Assembly: GCA_964488675.1 (NCBI GenBank) | Contig: CAZAWA010000042.1 | Location: 1 to 17,614, forward strand | Direction: 5' to 3' | Length of the DNA stretch: 17,614 bases | Source of the DNA: QZKY01 sp964488675 | Lineage (GTDB): Bacteria > Pseudomonadota > Gammaproteobacteria > Burkholderiales > Burkholderiaceae_D | Part shown: in pieces, positions 7,911-14,390 of the stretch | Position numbering within the stretch: the stretch's first letter is position 1 | Layout: each line of letters starts with the position of its first letter | Position numbers and translations under genes: made by a program | Notes under the pieces: model-generated | Database searches by the model: none | Told to the model about the DNA's origin: nothing | Seen by the model: the letters and a program-made list of their open reading frames with translations, nothing else

Positions 7911-8875
7911 TCTTTAATCCGAATAACCTTGTTTCTTCCGCTTTCCAAGGCTGCTGTCAAACGCAGTTCGCCTGTTCGCGACGGTTTGAATGGTGTGGAC
8001 AGTATGGCTTCAACAGCGGGATGCATGATTTTCAGCTCGGTCGAGATGGCGAAGAATTGTTCGCTGACATCCAGACTTTTTCCAACGGGAATGGCGCCGA
8101 ATTGCTCCTCGATATCCCCTTCCAGCGCTGACGGCGCAGGAAACAATCCTAAGCCGCTTCGCCCGAATGTTTTCAGCAAGGCGCTGTCTTCGAATTCACC
8201 AACGATGTCGGGTCGGATGCTGTGCCGTTCGAACCATTGGTCCAGGCGCCCCCTTACGGCGTTGTTGCGCGTCGGGAGGAGCAAAGGCGCACCATTGAGT
8301 CTGGCCGGGAAATCGATGCCGTATCGTTTTGCCAGTTCGGGCGTTCCGAATAGCATGACTGGGCATTCGCCCAGCGGGTGACTGAAAACTCGCAGGCTGC
8401 TTCCAGTGTTGACAGGCCGATCGGTCAGGACGACATCGAACTTATGCAGCGCCAGATCAGCCAACAGCGATTCGAACTTGCCATCGTAGCAGGCCAGTCG
8501 CACGCGTTTGGGCAGGTGAAGGACGGCTTCCAGCAGGCGGTAGGCCGTCAGTTTGGGTAGCGAGTCCGAAATGCCGACCGTCAGCCGCATGCTGTTGCCC
8601 ACTTCTTCTTCAGCCAGCGTTTCCTGCATCTGCTCGCCCAGCAGGAAAATCTGGTCGGCGTAGCCTAGCGCAATCTGCCCGGCCTCGGTCAGCACCAGTC
8701 GTCTTCCCTTGGGTGCCAGCAGAGATTTTCCGATATCCTGCTCAAGTTGAGCGATTTGCATGCTAACGGTTTGCACTGCGACCCCCAAGCGTTCCGCCGC
8801 GCGGCTTACGCCGCCCTCCTTTGCGACGACCCAGAAGTAGTACAAATGCCGGTAATTCAGACCCTTGTTTCGCAT
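7907..8875 (-). CDS. LysR-family transcriptional regulator, NhaR-like
   Basis: This is a 322-residue LysR-type regulator with an N-terminal winged helix-turn-helix (about residues 7-65) and a periplasmic-binding-protein-like effector domain (about 92-300). The opening LNYRHLYYFWVVAKEGGVSR closely resembles the start of E. coli NhaR, which activates the nhaA sodium/proton antiporter. No nhaA is adjacent. The gene is divergent from the S30AE-yccA pair, and LysR proteins often regulate a divergent neighbour, so that pair is a candidate target. A good promoter lies upstream, with an untranslated leader of about 20 bases and only a weak ribosome binding site. The family call is firm; effector and target are unknown, so I give no gene symbol. 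Confidence 0.88.
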   Translation of the reverse strand: MRNKGLNYRHLYYFWVVAKEGGVSRAAERLGVAVQTVSMQIAQLEQDIGKSLLAPKGRRLVLTEAGQIALGYADQIFLLGEQMQETLAEEEVGNSMRLTVGISDSLPKLTAYRLLEAVLHLPKRVRLACYDGKFESLLADLALHKFDVVLTDRPVNTGSSLRVFSHPLGECPVMLFGTPELAKRYGIDFPARLNGAPLLLPTRNNAVRGRLDQWFERHSIRPDIVGEFEDSALLKTFGRSGLGLFPAPSALEGDIEEQFGAIPVGKSLDVSEQFFAISTELKIMHPAVEAILSTPFKPSRTGELRLTAALESGRNKVIRIKD

Positions 8876-8903
8876 AGTTCAGCTTTTTTGAAGTAACACT
8901 GAG

Positions 8904-8931
8904 ATTATCTTCGCTTTTATTGGTTTGTCAA
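8904..8931 (-). promoter_or_regulatory. Sigma-70-type promoter for the LysR gene
   Basis: Read on the minus strand there is a perfect TTGACA (8926-8931), a 16-base spacer and GATAAT (8904-8909, five of six matches). Transcription should begin near 8897, about 22 bases before the LysR start codon. This is the best complete promoter I see in the window. I could not identify a comparably good promoter for the divergent S30AE gene. Confidence 0.65.
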
Positions 8932-8980
8932 AGATCGTAGTATCGGGGCGTCGAATAAATTGAGTGAAACGGAGTAAAAC

Positions 8981-9331
8981 ATGAAATCTACCATTATCGC
9001 CAGAGGAATCGATGCCAGTGAGGCATTGCGCGAGTACATCAGCGAGCGCGTGGACGAAGTATTAAGCCGCGTGCAGGGTAGTATACATTTCATCACGGTG
9101 CGGATCAGCGACCTGAACGGTCCGAGCAAGGGGGGCATTGACAAGCGGTGCCAGATCCAGTTGAAGCTGTCCGGCTTGCCGACCGTCGTGGTTAGCGAAG
9201 TGAGCGCAAGCATCAATGGCGCGATAGACAGCGCACTGGAGCGTGCGGCGAGGGTCGTTGAGCGCGTATTGTCGCGAGCCAATGCCTTTCAGCCGATTAA
9301 TGTTCCGGTCTTGCGCCGCATTGGAATTTGA
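8981..9331 (+). CDS. Short S30AE-family ribosome hibernation protein (HPF/RaiA-like)
   Basis: This 116-residue protein belongs to the S30AE (HPF/RaiA) family, whose members bind the decoding region of the 30S subunit and silence ribosomes in stationary phase or stress. ARGIDASEALREYISERVDEVLSRV matches the first strand and helix of the fold, and the SEVSASINGAIDSALERAARVVERVL segment matches the second helix. It lacks the long dimerisation domain of long-form HPF. The middle (GGIDKRCQIQL) and the tail (QPINVPVLRRIGI) differ from E. coli HPF, and the C-terminal basic region is sparse, so it is probably a divergent paralogue. An ACGGAG ribosome binding site sits at good distance. It lies 18 bases before yccA and is probably co-transcribed with it. 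Confidence 0.85.
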   Translation: MKSTIIARGIDASEALREYISERVDEVLSRVQGSIHFITVRISDLNGPSKGGIDKRCQIQLKLSGLPTVVVSEVSASINGAIDSALERAARVVERVLSRANAFQPINVPVLRRIGI

Positions 9332-9349
9332 ATTCGAGGAGGAAATAGA

Positions 9350-10042
9350 ATGAACAATCGTTACCGGGATTTTCGCGCCGAAGCCATGACGGCGACTACG
9401 ATCACCACCGTGATGGATGCGGATGCGCGCAGCGTCCTTCGTAGCACTTACCTGCTGCTGTCCATGTGCCTCGCCTTCAGTGCGCTGGTTGCCGGCGCGG
9501 CGGTGGCGTTGCAGTTGCCCCATCCCGGGTTGATTATTACGCTGGTCGGCTATTTTGGTCTGCTGTTTCTGGTCAACAAATATCGTACTAGCGGCGCAGG
9601 TGTCGCGTGGACATTTGCGCTGACCGGGTTCATGGGTTACACGCTCGGCCCTATCGTCGGGCATTACCTGAAGCTGCCCAACGGCGGCATGACGGTGATG
9701 ATGGCGATGGGGGGCACAGCGGCGATTTTCATGGCGATGTCGGCCTATGCGCTGGTCAGCAAGCGTGACCTGTCCTTCATGGGCAGTTTCCTGATGGTGG
9801 GGGTGCTGGTGGCCTTTCTCGCCAGTCTGGCGGCCGTATTCCTGAATATACCGGCGCTGTCGCTGACCGTGTCAGCCGTGTTCGTGCTACTGATGTCCGG
9901 CATGATCCTGTATGAGACTAACCAGATTGTTCGCGGCGGAGAAACCAACTACATCATGGCGACCGTCAGCCTGTTCGTCTCGATATTTAACCTGTTCATC
10001 AGCCTGTTGCAGATACTCGGATTTGTAAACAGTTCCGACTGA
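9350..10042 (+). CDS. yccA: YccA-type Bax inhibitor-1 family inner membrane protein
   Basis: This 230-residue, seven-helix membrane protein closely follows E. coli YccA, a substrate and modulator of the FtsH protease that protects SecY when translocons jam. Matching blocks include LRSTYLLLSMCLAFSAL, GLIITLVGYFGLLFL, TGFMGYTLGPI and the C-terminal GGETNYIMATVSLFVS ending in LLQILGF. An N-terminal cytoplasmic stretch of about 30 residues precedes the first helix. The Shine-Dalgarno GAGGAGG is strong. The gene follows the S30AE gene after 18 bases and is followed by a probable terminator, so the two likely form a complete operon. Orthology with YccA rather than the related YbhL/YbbY proteins is judged from the C-terminal motif. 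Confidence 0.9.
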   Translation: MNNRYRDFRAEAMTATTITTVMDADARSVLRSTYLLLSMCLAFSALVAGAAVALQLPHPGLIITLVGYFGLLFLVNKYRTSGAGVAWTFALTGFMGYTLGPIVGHYLKLPNGGMTVMMAMGGTAAIFMAMSAYALVSKRDLSFMGSFLMVGVLVAFLASLAAVFLNIPALSLTVSAVFVLLMSGMILYETNQIVRGGETNYIMATVSLFVSIFNLFISLLQILGFVNSSD

Positions 10043-10047
10043 GACGC

Positions 10048-10074
10048 GCCGCTTTGCGTGCGGCAGCTTTTTTT
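10048..10074 (+). terminator. Probable rho-independent terminator after yccA
   Basis: GCCGC (10048-10052) pairs with GCGGC (10060-10064) around a seven-base loop. After a three-base gap (AGC), seven T follow. The stem is short but GC-only, and it lies six bases past the yccA stop. Confidence 0.55.
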
Positions 10075-10109
10075 GCGTTGCGGCACGCGCCCATTCCAGA
10101 CAGGAAATG

Positions 10110-11126
10110 ATGAAAACCTCGCTTTCCTATTTTACGGGCTCCTTTGTTTTCTGCGCCGCTGCAGTCGTGGCGGCGTATTTCATTGGCGGTTTCAAGGCTG
10201 CCTTGACCGTCCTGTTCTTAACGGTGCTGGAAACTTCGCTCTCGTTTGATAACGCCGTCGTTAATGCCGGCATACTGAAAGACTGGGATGAGAAATGGCG
10301 CCGCCGTTTTCTGACCTGGGGCATGTTGATTGCGGTATTCGGCATGCGCTTGATATTCCCTCTCGTGATTGTAGGTGTGGTCGGACACATGGGACCGCTT
10401 CGCACGATAGAACTGGCCGTGAATGCGCCGGCCGAATACAGCCATATACTCGAATCTGCCCATCACCAGATCGCAGCCTTTGGCGCCACATTCCTGATGA
10501 TGGTGTTTTTCAATTTTTTCGTTGCGCGGCACAAGACAGAACACTGGCTGCAAATCATTGAAAAACCCCTGACTCGCCTGGGAAAGATGGAGGCGATTGA
10601 GGCTGCGCTGACGCTGATAGTGCTGATTGCGGCATCCAGTGTGCTGGAAGCCCCGATGCGAGGAGAGTTTGTCGTGGCTGGCATCTGGGGCGTGGTCACA
10701 TTCATTTTGAGCAAGGGACTGGCTGCGCTACTGGGCGGAGATGAGGAGGGAGAGGGGGGCAAACACATCGTGCGTCAAGGCGTTGGTGGCTTTTTATACC
10801 TTGAGCTAATCGACTCAAGCTTTTCCTTCGATGGCGTCATCGGTGCGTTTGCGCTGACCAACAACCTGTTTTTCATCATGCTTGGCTTGGGTGCAGGCGC
10901 GATGTTTGTACGCAGCTTTACGCTGCTGCTGGTCGATAACCGCACGCTGATTCATTACCGGTATCTGGAGCATGGCGCGTTCTGGGCGATAGGCGCGCTG
11001 GCGCTGCTGATGCTGGTGGGGGTTGGTTTGCAGGTGCCAGAGGCGGTTACCGGGCTGGTGGGTGCCGTGTTGATCGCTGCCTCGTTGGGCAGTTCCATTC
11101 TGGCGAACAGAAAAAAATCAACCTGA
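10110..11126 (+). CDS. DUF475 family integral membrane protein (TerC/LysE superfamily)
   Basis: A 338-residue polytopic membrane protein of the DUF475 family, distantly related to TerC-type proteins linked to metal ion export or tellurite resistance. Two similar acidic motifs sit in membrane helices: ETSLSFDNAVV (E41, D47) and ELIDSSFSFDGVIG (E232, D241). This is the internal duplication typical of the LysE/TerC superfamily. A hydrophilic loop rich in Asp, Glu and Gly (LLGGDEEGEGG) separates the halves. I chose the second of two adjacent ATGs because AGGA is then four bases away rather than one. The gene is probably transcribed on its own: a terminator precedes it and the convergent pit gene ends 23 bases downstream. 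The substrate is unknown. Confidence 0.82.
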   Translation: MKTSLSYFTGSFVFCAAAVVAAYFIGGFKAALTVLFLTVLETSLSFDNAVVNAGILKDWDEKWRRRFLTWGMLIAVFGMRLIFPLVIVGVVGHMGPLRTIELAVNAPAEYSHILESAHHQIAAFGATFLMMVFFNFFVARHKTEHWLQIIEKPLTRLGKMEAIEAALTLIVLIAASSVLEAPMRGEFVVAGIWGVVTFILSKGLAALLGGDEEGEGGKHIVRQGVGGFLYLELIDSSFSFDGVIGAFALTNNLFFIMLGLGAGAMFVRSFTLLLVDNRTLIHYRYLEHGAFWAIGALALLMLVGVGLQVPEAVTGLVGAVLIAASLGSSILANRKKST

Positions 11127-11149
11127 GCGCCAGACGCTGTTTCTGCTGA

Positions 11150-12157
11150 TTAGAGAAACTTCGTTCCCAGCCACCAGGCGATAGCCGCCATGAACGCTGA
11201 CGCCGGGATCGTGAAAATCCATGCCCAGACGATGTTGCCGGCTACGCCCCAGCGCACGGAAGAAACCCGTTTGGCCGATCCGACGCCAACAATGGCGCCA
11301 GTGATGGTGTGGGTTGTGGATACCGGGATGCCAAGAGCCGTTGCTACGAATAGTGTGATTGCGCCACCGGTTTCAGCACAAAAGCCACCGACTGGCTTCA
11401 GCTTGGTGATTCTCTGTCCCATGGTTTTCACGATGCGCCAGCCGCCAAAAAGTGTGCCCAGGCCAATCGCGGCGTAGCAGCTCAAAACAACCCACATCGG
11501 CAACGAATCGCTGGCATTGCTGTAACCGCCAGCGATCATCAGCATCCAGATGATGCCCATCGTCTTTTGCGCGTCGTTGCCACCGTGGCCGAGACTGTAC
11601 AAGGATGCTGACACTAACTGCATGTGCCGGAACCATTTGTCGACACTTCTGGGAACGGATCGCACGAATAGCCACGACACGATTAGCATGATGAGCGAAC
11701 CGAGCAGGAATCCCATCAGCGGAGAGATCAGGATGAAGGCGATCGTTTTGAACAGGCCCGCGGAGATCAGTGATCCGGTTCCTGCTTTGGCGACGGCCGC
11801 ACCGACCAGGCCGCCGATCAGCGCATGCGAAGAAGATGACGGGATGCCGTAATACCATGTCAGCACATTCCAGGCGATGGCGCCGACAAGTGCGCCAAAC
11901 ACAACATAGTGATCGACAATGGACGGCTCGATTGTGCCCTTGCCGATGGTGTTTGCAACATGCAGCTGAAACACGGCAATGGCAGCGACATTAAAAAATG
12001 CTGCCATGGCGACGGCATGCTGGGGCTTCAGTACGCCGGTGGAAACAACGGTGGCGATTGCGTTGGCGGCATCGTGAAAGCCATTCATGAAGTCGAACAC
12101 GAGCGCTAGTGCGATCAGGAAAACGAGAACATAAATACTGAATTTGAAGGTTTCCAT
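11150..12157 (-). CDS. pit: Low-affinity inorganic phosphate transporter, Pit/PHO4 family
   Basis: Pit proteins import metal-phosphate complexes using the proton gradient. The 335-residue protein shows both copies of the PHO4 signature: DFMNGFHDAANAIATVVST near the N-terminus and SLGHGGNDAQKTMGI in the middle. SSSSHALIGGLVGAA and PVSTTHTITGAIVGVG are the paired second motifs. The frame is open for a further 85 codons upstream, but that part has no family similarity and overlaps the DUF47 gene, so I start at the ATG at 12157, where homologues begin. The ribosome binding site is poor: the bases before the ATG are pyrimidine-rich. It follows DUF47 after 37 bases, the usual pairing for Pit transporters. 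Confidence 0.93.
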   Translation of the reverse strand: METFKFSIYVLVFLIALALVFDFMNGFHDAANAIATVVSTGVLKPQHAVAMAAFFNVAAIAVFQLHVANTIGKGTIEPSIVDHYVVFGALVGAIAWNVLTWYYGIPSSSSHALIGGLVGAAVAKAGTGSLISAGLFKTIAFILISPLMGFLLGSLIMLIVSWLFVRSVPRSVDKWFRHMQLVSASLYSLGHGGNDAQKTMGIIWMLMIAGGYSNASDSLPMWVVLSCYAAIGLGTLFGGWRIVKTMGQRITKLKPVGGFCAETGGAITLFVATALGIPVSTTHTITGAIVGVGSAKRVSSVRWGVAGNIVWAWIFTIPASAFMAAIAWWLGTKFL

Positions 12158-12194
12158 AAGAGGGGTCTTGTAAATTCCTAGTGAGACGCCACGA

Positions 12195-12821
12195 TCAGGC
12201 GTTTTCGACCACGATGCCTTCAATGATGTTGGCGACTTCTTCGCAGCGATCCGTGACCGATTCGAGGAATTCGTACAGTGTCTTGAGTTTGATGAGGTTG
12301 CGCACATCCGGCTCGTCACGGAAGAGGCGAGACAGCGCCGCATGCATGACATGGTCGGCGTCCGATTCCAGACGGTTGATTTCAGCGCAGATTTCGGTAA
12401 TCCGGCGTGCATTTTTCATGTTTGGCAGTAATGCCACCACTTCGACCACTTTCTCGGTGCAGGCCAGCACCAGCTCGGCCAGGCGCCGTGCTTCAGGAGT
12501 GACATGCTGGATGTCGTAGAGCGAAACAGTTTGCGCAGCGTCTTCCATCAGATCCAGGATGTCATCCATGCGCGTGATCAGGCGATGGATGTCGTCACGA
12601 TCCAGCGGCGTGATGAAGGTTTTGTGCAGCATGGCGACCGTTCTGTCCGTGATCTGATCAGCCTGCTTTTCAATTTGGTCGATCGCGTGCAAGTGCAAGT
12701 CGATGTGGTTGAAGTCGATGGTCAGAGCGAGCAATTCCTGCGCGCCTTTCACGCACAAGGCGGCGTGCTGGTTGAACATGTCAAAAAATTGCCCTTCTGC
12801 GGGCATGAGCTTTCCAAACAT
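12195..12821 (-). CDS. DUF47 (PhoU-like) phosphate transport accessory protein
   Basis: A 208-residue, all-helical PhoU-like protein of the DUF47 family. It opens with MFGKLMPAEGQFFDMFNQH and continues with IDQIEKQADQITDRTVAML and ITRMDDILDLMEDAAQTV, whose acidic residues probably hold metal clusters as in PhoU. Family members are encoded next to Pit transporters and are thought to control them. Here pit follows on the same strand. AGGA lies ten bases before the start codon. It comes 41 bases after dnaB with no terminator between, so the three genes may share a transcript. A run of eight C on the coding strand lies in that gap. Confidence 0.9.
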   Translation of the reverse strand: MFGKLMPAEGQFFDMFNQHAALCVKGAQELLALTIDFNHIDLHLHAIDQIEKQADQITDRTVAMLHKTFITPLDRDDIHRLITRMDDILDLMEDAAQTVSLYDIQHVTPEARRLAELVLACTEKVVEVVALLPNMKNARRITEICAEINRLESDADHVMHAALSRLFRDEPDVRNLIKLKTLYEFLESVTDRCEEVANIIEGIVVENA

Positions 12822-12862
12822 AGTATGTTTTCCTGTCTCCGGGTGATTAGAGGGGGGGGTCC

Positions 12863-14248
12863 TTAATTGCCGCCGTACGGGTTGTGGCCGCTGGCGAAGT
12901 TGTCGAATTTTGTGAATTGACCCGTGAATGTCAGGCGCGTCATGCCAATCGGGCCGTTGCGCTGCTTGCCGATGATGATTTCTGCGGTCCCCTTGTCCTG
13001 CGTGTCCGGGTTGTAAACCTCGTCCCGGTAGATGAACAAAATGACATCGGCATCCTGTTCTATGGCGCCGGACTCGCGCAGATCCGACATCATCGGGCGC
13101 TTGTTGGGACGCTGTTCCAGCGAGCGGTTGAGCTGCGATAGGGCGATAACCGGGCAGTTAAGCTCCTTGGCGAGCGCCTTCAGGTCGCGTGATATTTCGG
13201 ATATTTCCGTTGCCCGGTTCTCGCCGGAAGCATTGGGCGCCATCAACTGGATGTAATCGATGATGATCAGACCGAGTTTGCCGCACTGGCGCGAAAGACG
13301 GCGCGCGCGGCCGCGCAAGTCGCGCGAGGTCAGCGCCGGCGTTTCGTCGATGTACAGTTGCGCTTCATTCATTTTCTGCACGGCGTGCGTCAGGCGCGGC
13401 CAGTCGTCCTCGTTCAGGCGGCCGGTGCGCAGCCGGTGCTGGTCAAGTCGTCCGATTGAGCCGACCATGCGCATGGCCAGTTGCGAGGCAGCCATTTCCA
13501 TCGAAAAAATGGCTACTGGCAGGCCGCTTTCGATGGCGACATGCTCGCCCACATTGATGGAGAACGCTGTCTTGCCCATGGAAGGCCGACCGGCGACAAT
13601 AATCAGGTCGCCAGGCTGCAGGCCGGAAGTTTTTTCGTCGAGGTCGACAAAGCCGGTTGGTACGCCGGTAATGTCGTTAGGGTTGGCGCGGTTATAGAGT
13701 TCATCGATGCGCTCGACCACCTGCGTGAGCAGGGGCTGAATTTCCTGAAAACCCGAGCCGCCGCGCGCGCCCTCTTGCGCAATGGCCAGAATGCGGGATT
13801 CCGCTTCGCCGAGCAACTGCCCGACCTCCTTGCCCTGCGGGTTAAATGCCTGTCCGGAAATTTCATCCGACACCGTGATCAGCTTGCGCAGTACCCCACG
13901 GTCGCGCACGATTTCGGCGTAACGGCGGATGTTGGCAGCGGAAGGGGTGTTTTGCGCCAGCGCGTTCAGGTAGGGCAGGCCGCCGATATCTTCGGCTTTG
14001 CCAACATTGCCCAGCGACTCGAACACGGTGATGACATCGGCTGGCCTTGTGGCAGCAATCAGCTTGTTGATGTGGTTGTAGATCAGTCTATGGTCGTAGC
14101 GGTAGAAATCGCTTTCGTGGAGCAAATCGGCAATCCGATCCCAGGCGGCATTGTCGAGCAGCAAGCCGCCCAGCACAGATTGTTCCGCCTCAATCGAATG
14201 CGGAGGCACGCGCAACGAACTCAATTGCTGATCGTCAGTGAGATTCAT
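12863..14248 (-). CDS. dnaB: Replicative DNA helicase DnaB
   Basis: DnaB is the hexameric 5'-3' helicase that unwinds DNA ahead of the replication fork and recruits primase. The 461-residue protein has the N-terminal DnaB_N domain (PPHSIEAEQSVLGGLLLDN near residue 15), a linker and the RecA-like motor. Walker A is GRPSMGKT at about 220-227 with K226, and Walker B is LIIIDYIQL with D331. ALSQLNRSLEQR and DLRESGAIEQDADVI complete the core. No intein or split is present. The start codon has no Shine-Dalgarno, and a perfect -10 box lies seven bases upstream, suggesting a leaderless message. The usual rpsF-rpsR-rplI genes are not upstream; an antiporter gene is there instead. Confidence 0.97.
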   Translation of the reverse strand: MNLTDDQQLSSLRVPPHSIEAEQSVLGGLLLDNAAWDRIADLLHESDFYRYDHRLIYNHINKLIAATRPADVITVFESLGNVGKAEDIGGLPYLNALAQNTPSAANIRRYAEIVRDRGVLRKLITVSDEISGQAFNPQGKEVGQLLGEAESRILAIAQEGARGGSGFQEIQPLLTQVVERIDELYNRANPNDITGVPTGFVDLDEKTSGLQPGDLIIVAGRPSMGKTAFSINVGEHVAIESGLPVAIFSMEMAASQLAMRMVGSIGRLDQHRLRTGRLNEDDWPRLTHAVQKMNEAQLYIDETPALTSRDLRGRARRLSRQCGKLGLIIIDYIQLMAPNASGENRATEISEISRDLKALAKELNCPVIALSQLNRSLEQRPNKRPMMSDLRESGAIEQDADVILFIYRDEVYNPDTQDKGTAEIIIGKQRNGPIGMTRLTFTGQFTKFDNFASGHNPYGGN

Positions 14249-14255
14249 GGCGCGA

Positions 14256-14261
14256 ATTATA
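14256..14261 (-). promoter_or_regulatory. Promoter -10 box for dnaB
   Basis: A perfect TATAAT on the minus strand ends seven bases before the dnaB ATG. With normal spacing, transcription would begin at 14248-14249, on or next to the A of the ATG. The -35 region at 16-18 base spacing is poor, and no extended -10 TGn is seen. Confidence 0.55.
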
Positions 14262-14297
14262 CCCGCTTGCGCAGGGGATAAACGGCCTCATTGGGAA

Positions 14298-14332
14298 TAA
14301 AAAGCCAGCGTTGCCCGACGGGCCAAGGGCTT
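14298..14332 (-). terminator. Probable terminator after the antiporter gene
   Basis: On the minus strand AAGCC and GGCTT form an outer stem, with an inner GCCCG-T-CGGGC hairpin between them. A run of five T and then ATT follows. It lies about 50 bases beyond the antiporter stop and before the dnaB promoter, so it would separate the two genes. Confidence 0.5.
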
Positions 14333-14369
14333 GTTGCGCCAGCGCAAAACGCCATCACAAATAATACTT

Positions 14370-14390
14370 ATTTGACAATCAAAGTCAAAT
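14370..14390. repeat. Perfect inverted repeat at the antiporter stop codon
   Basis: ATTTGAC (14370-14376) and GTCAAAT (14384-14390) are exact complements around a seven-base loop. The stop codon of the antiporter gene lies in the right arm. The arms are AT-rich and no T run follows on the minus strand, so it could be an mRNA 3' hairpin or a binding site rather than a terminator. Confidence 0.5.

Noticed and set aside
12158..12412. 85-codon N-terminal extension of pit
   Set aside because: Ser/Thr/Arg-rich with no homology to Pit proteins, and it overlaps the DUF47 coding region in another frame.
13481..14281. 266-codon plus-strand open frame opposite dnaB
   Set aside because: No family resemblance; it covers the DnaB N-terminal half and motor start, whose motifs are unmistakable.
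14340..14360. TTGCGC-CA-GCGCAA palindrome as a second terminator
   Set aside because: A two-base loop is too tight and no T run follows on either strand.
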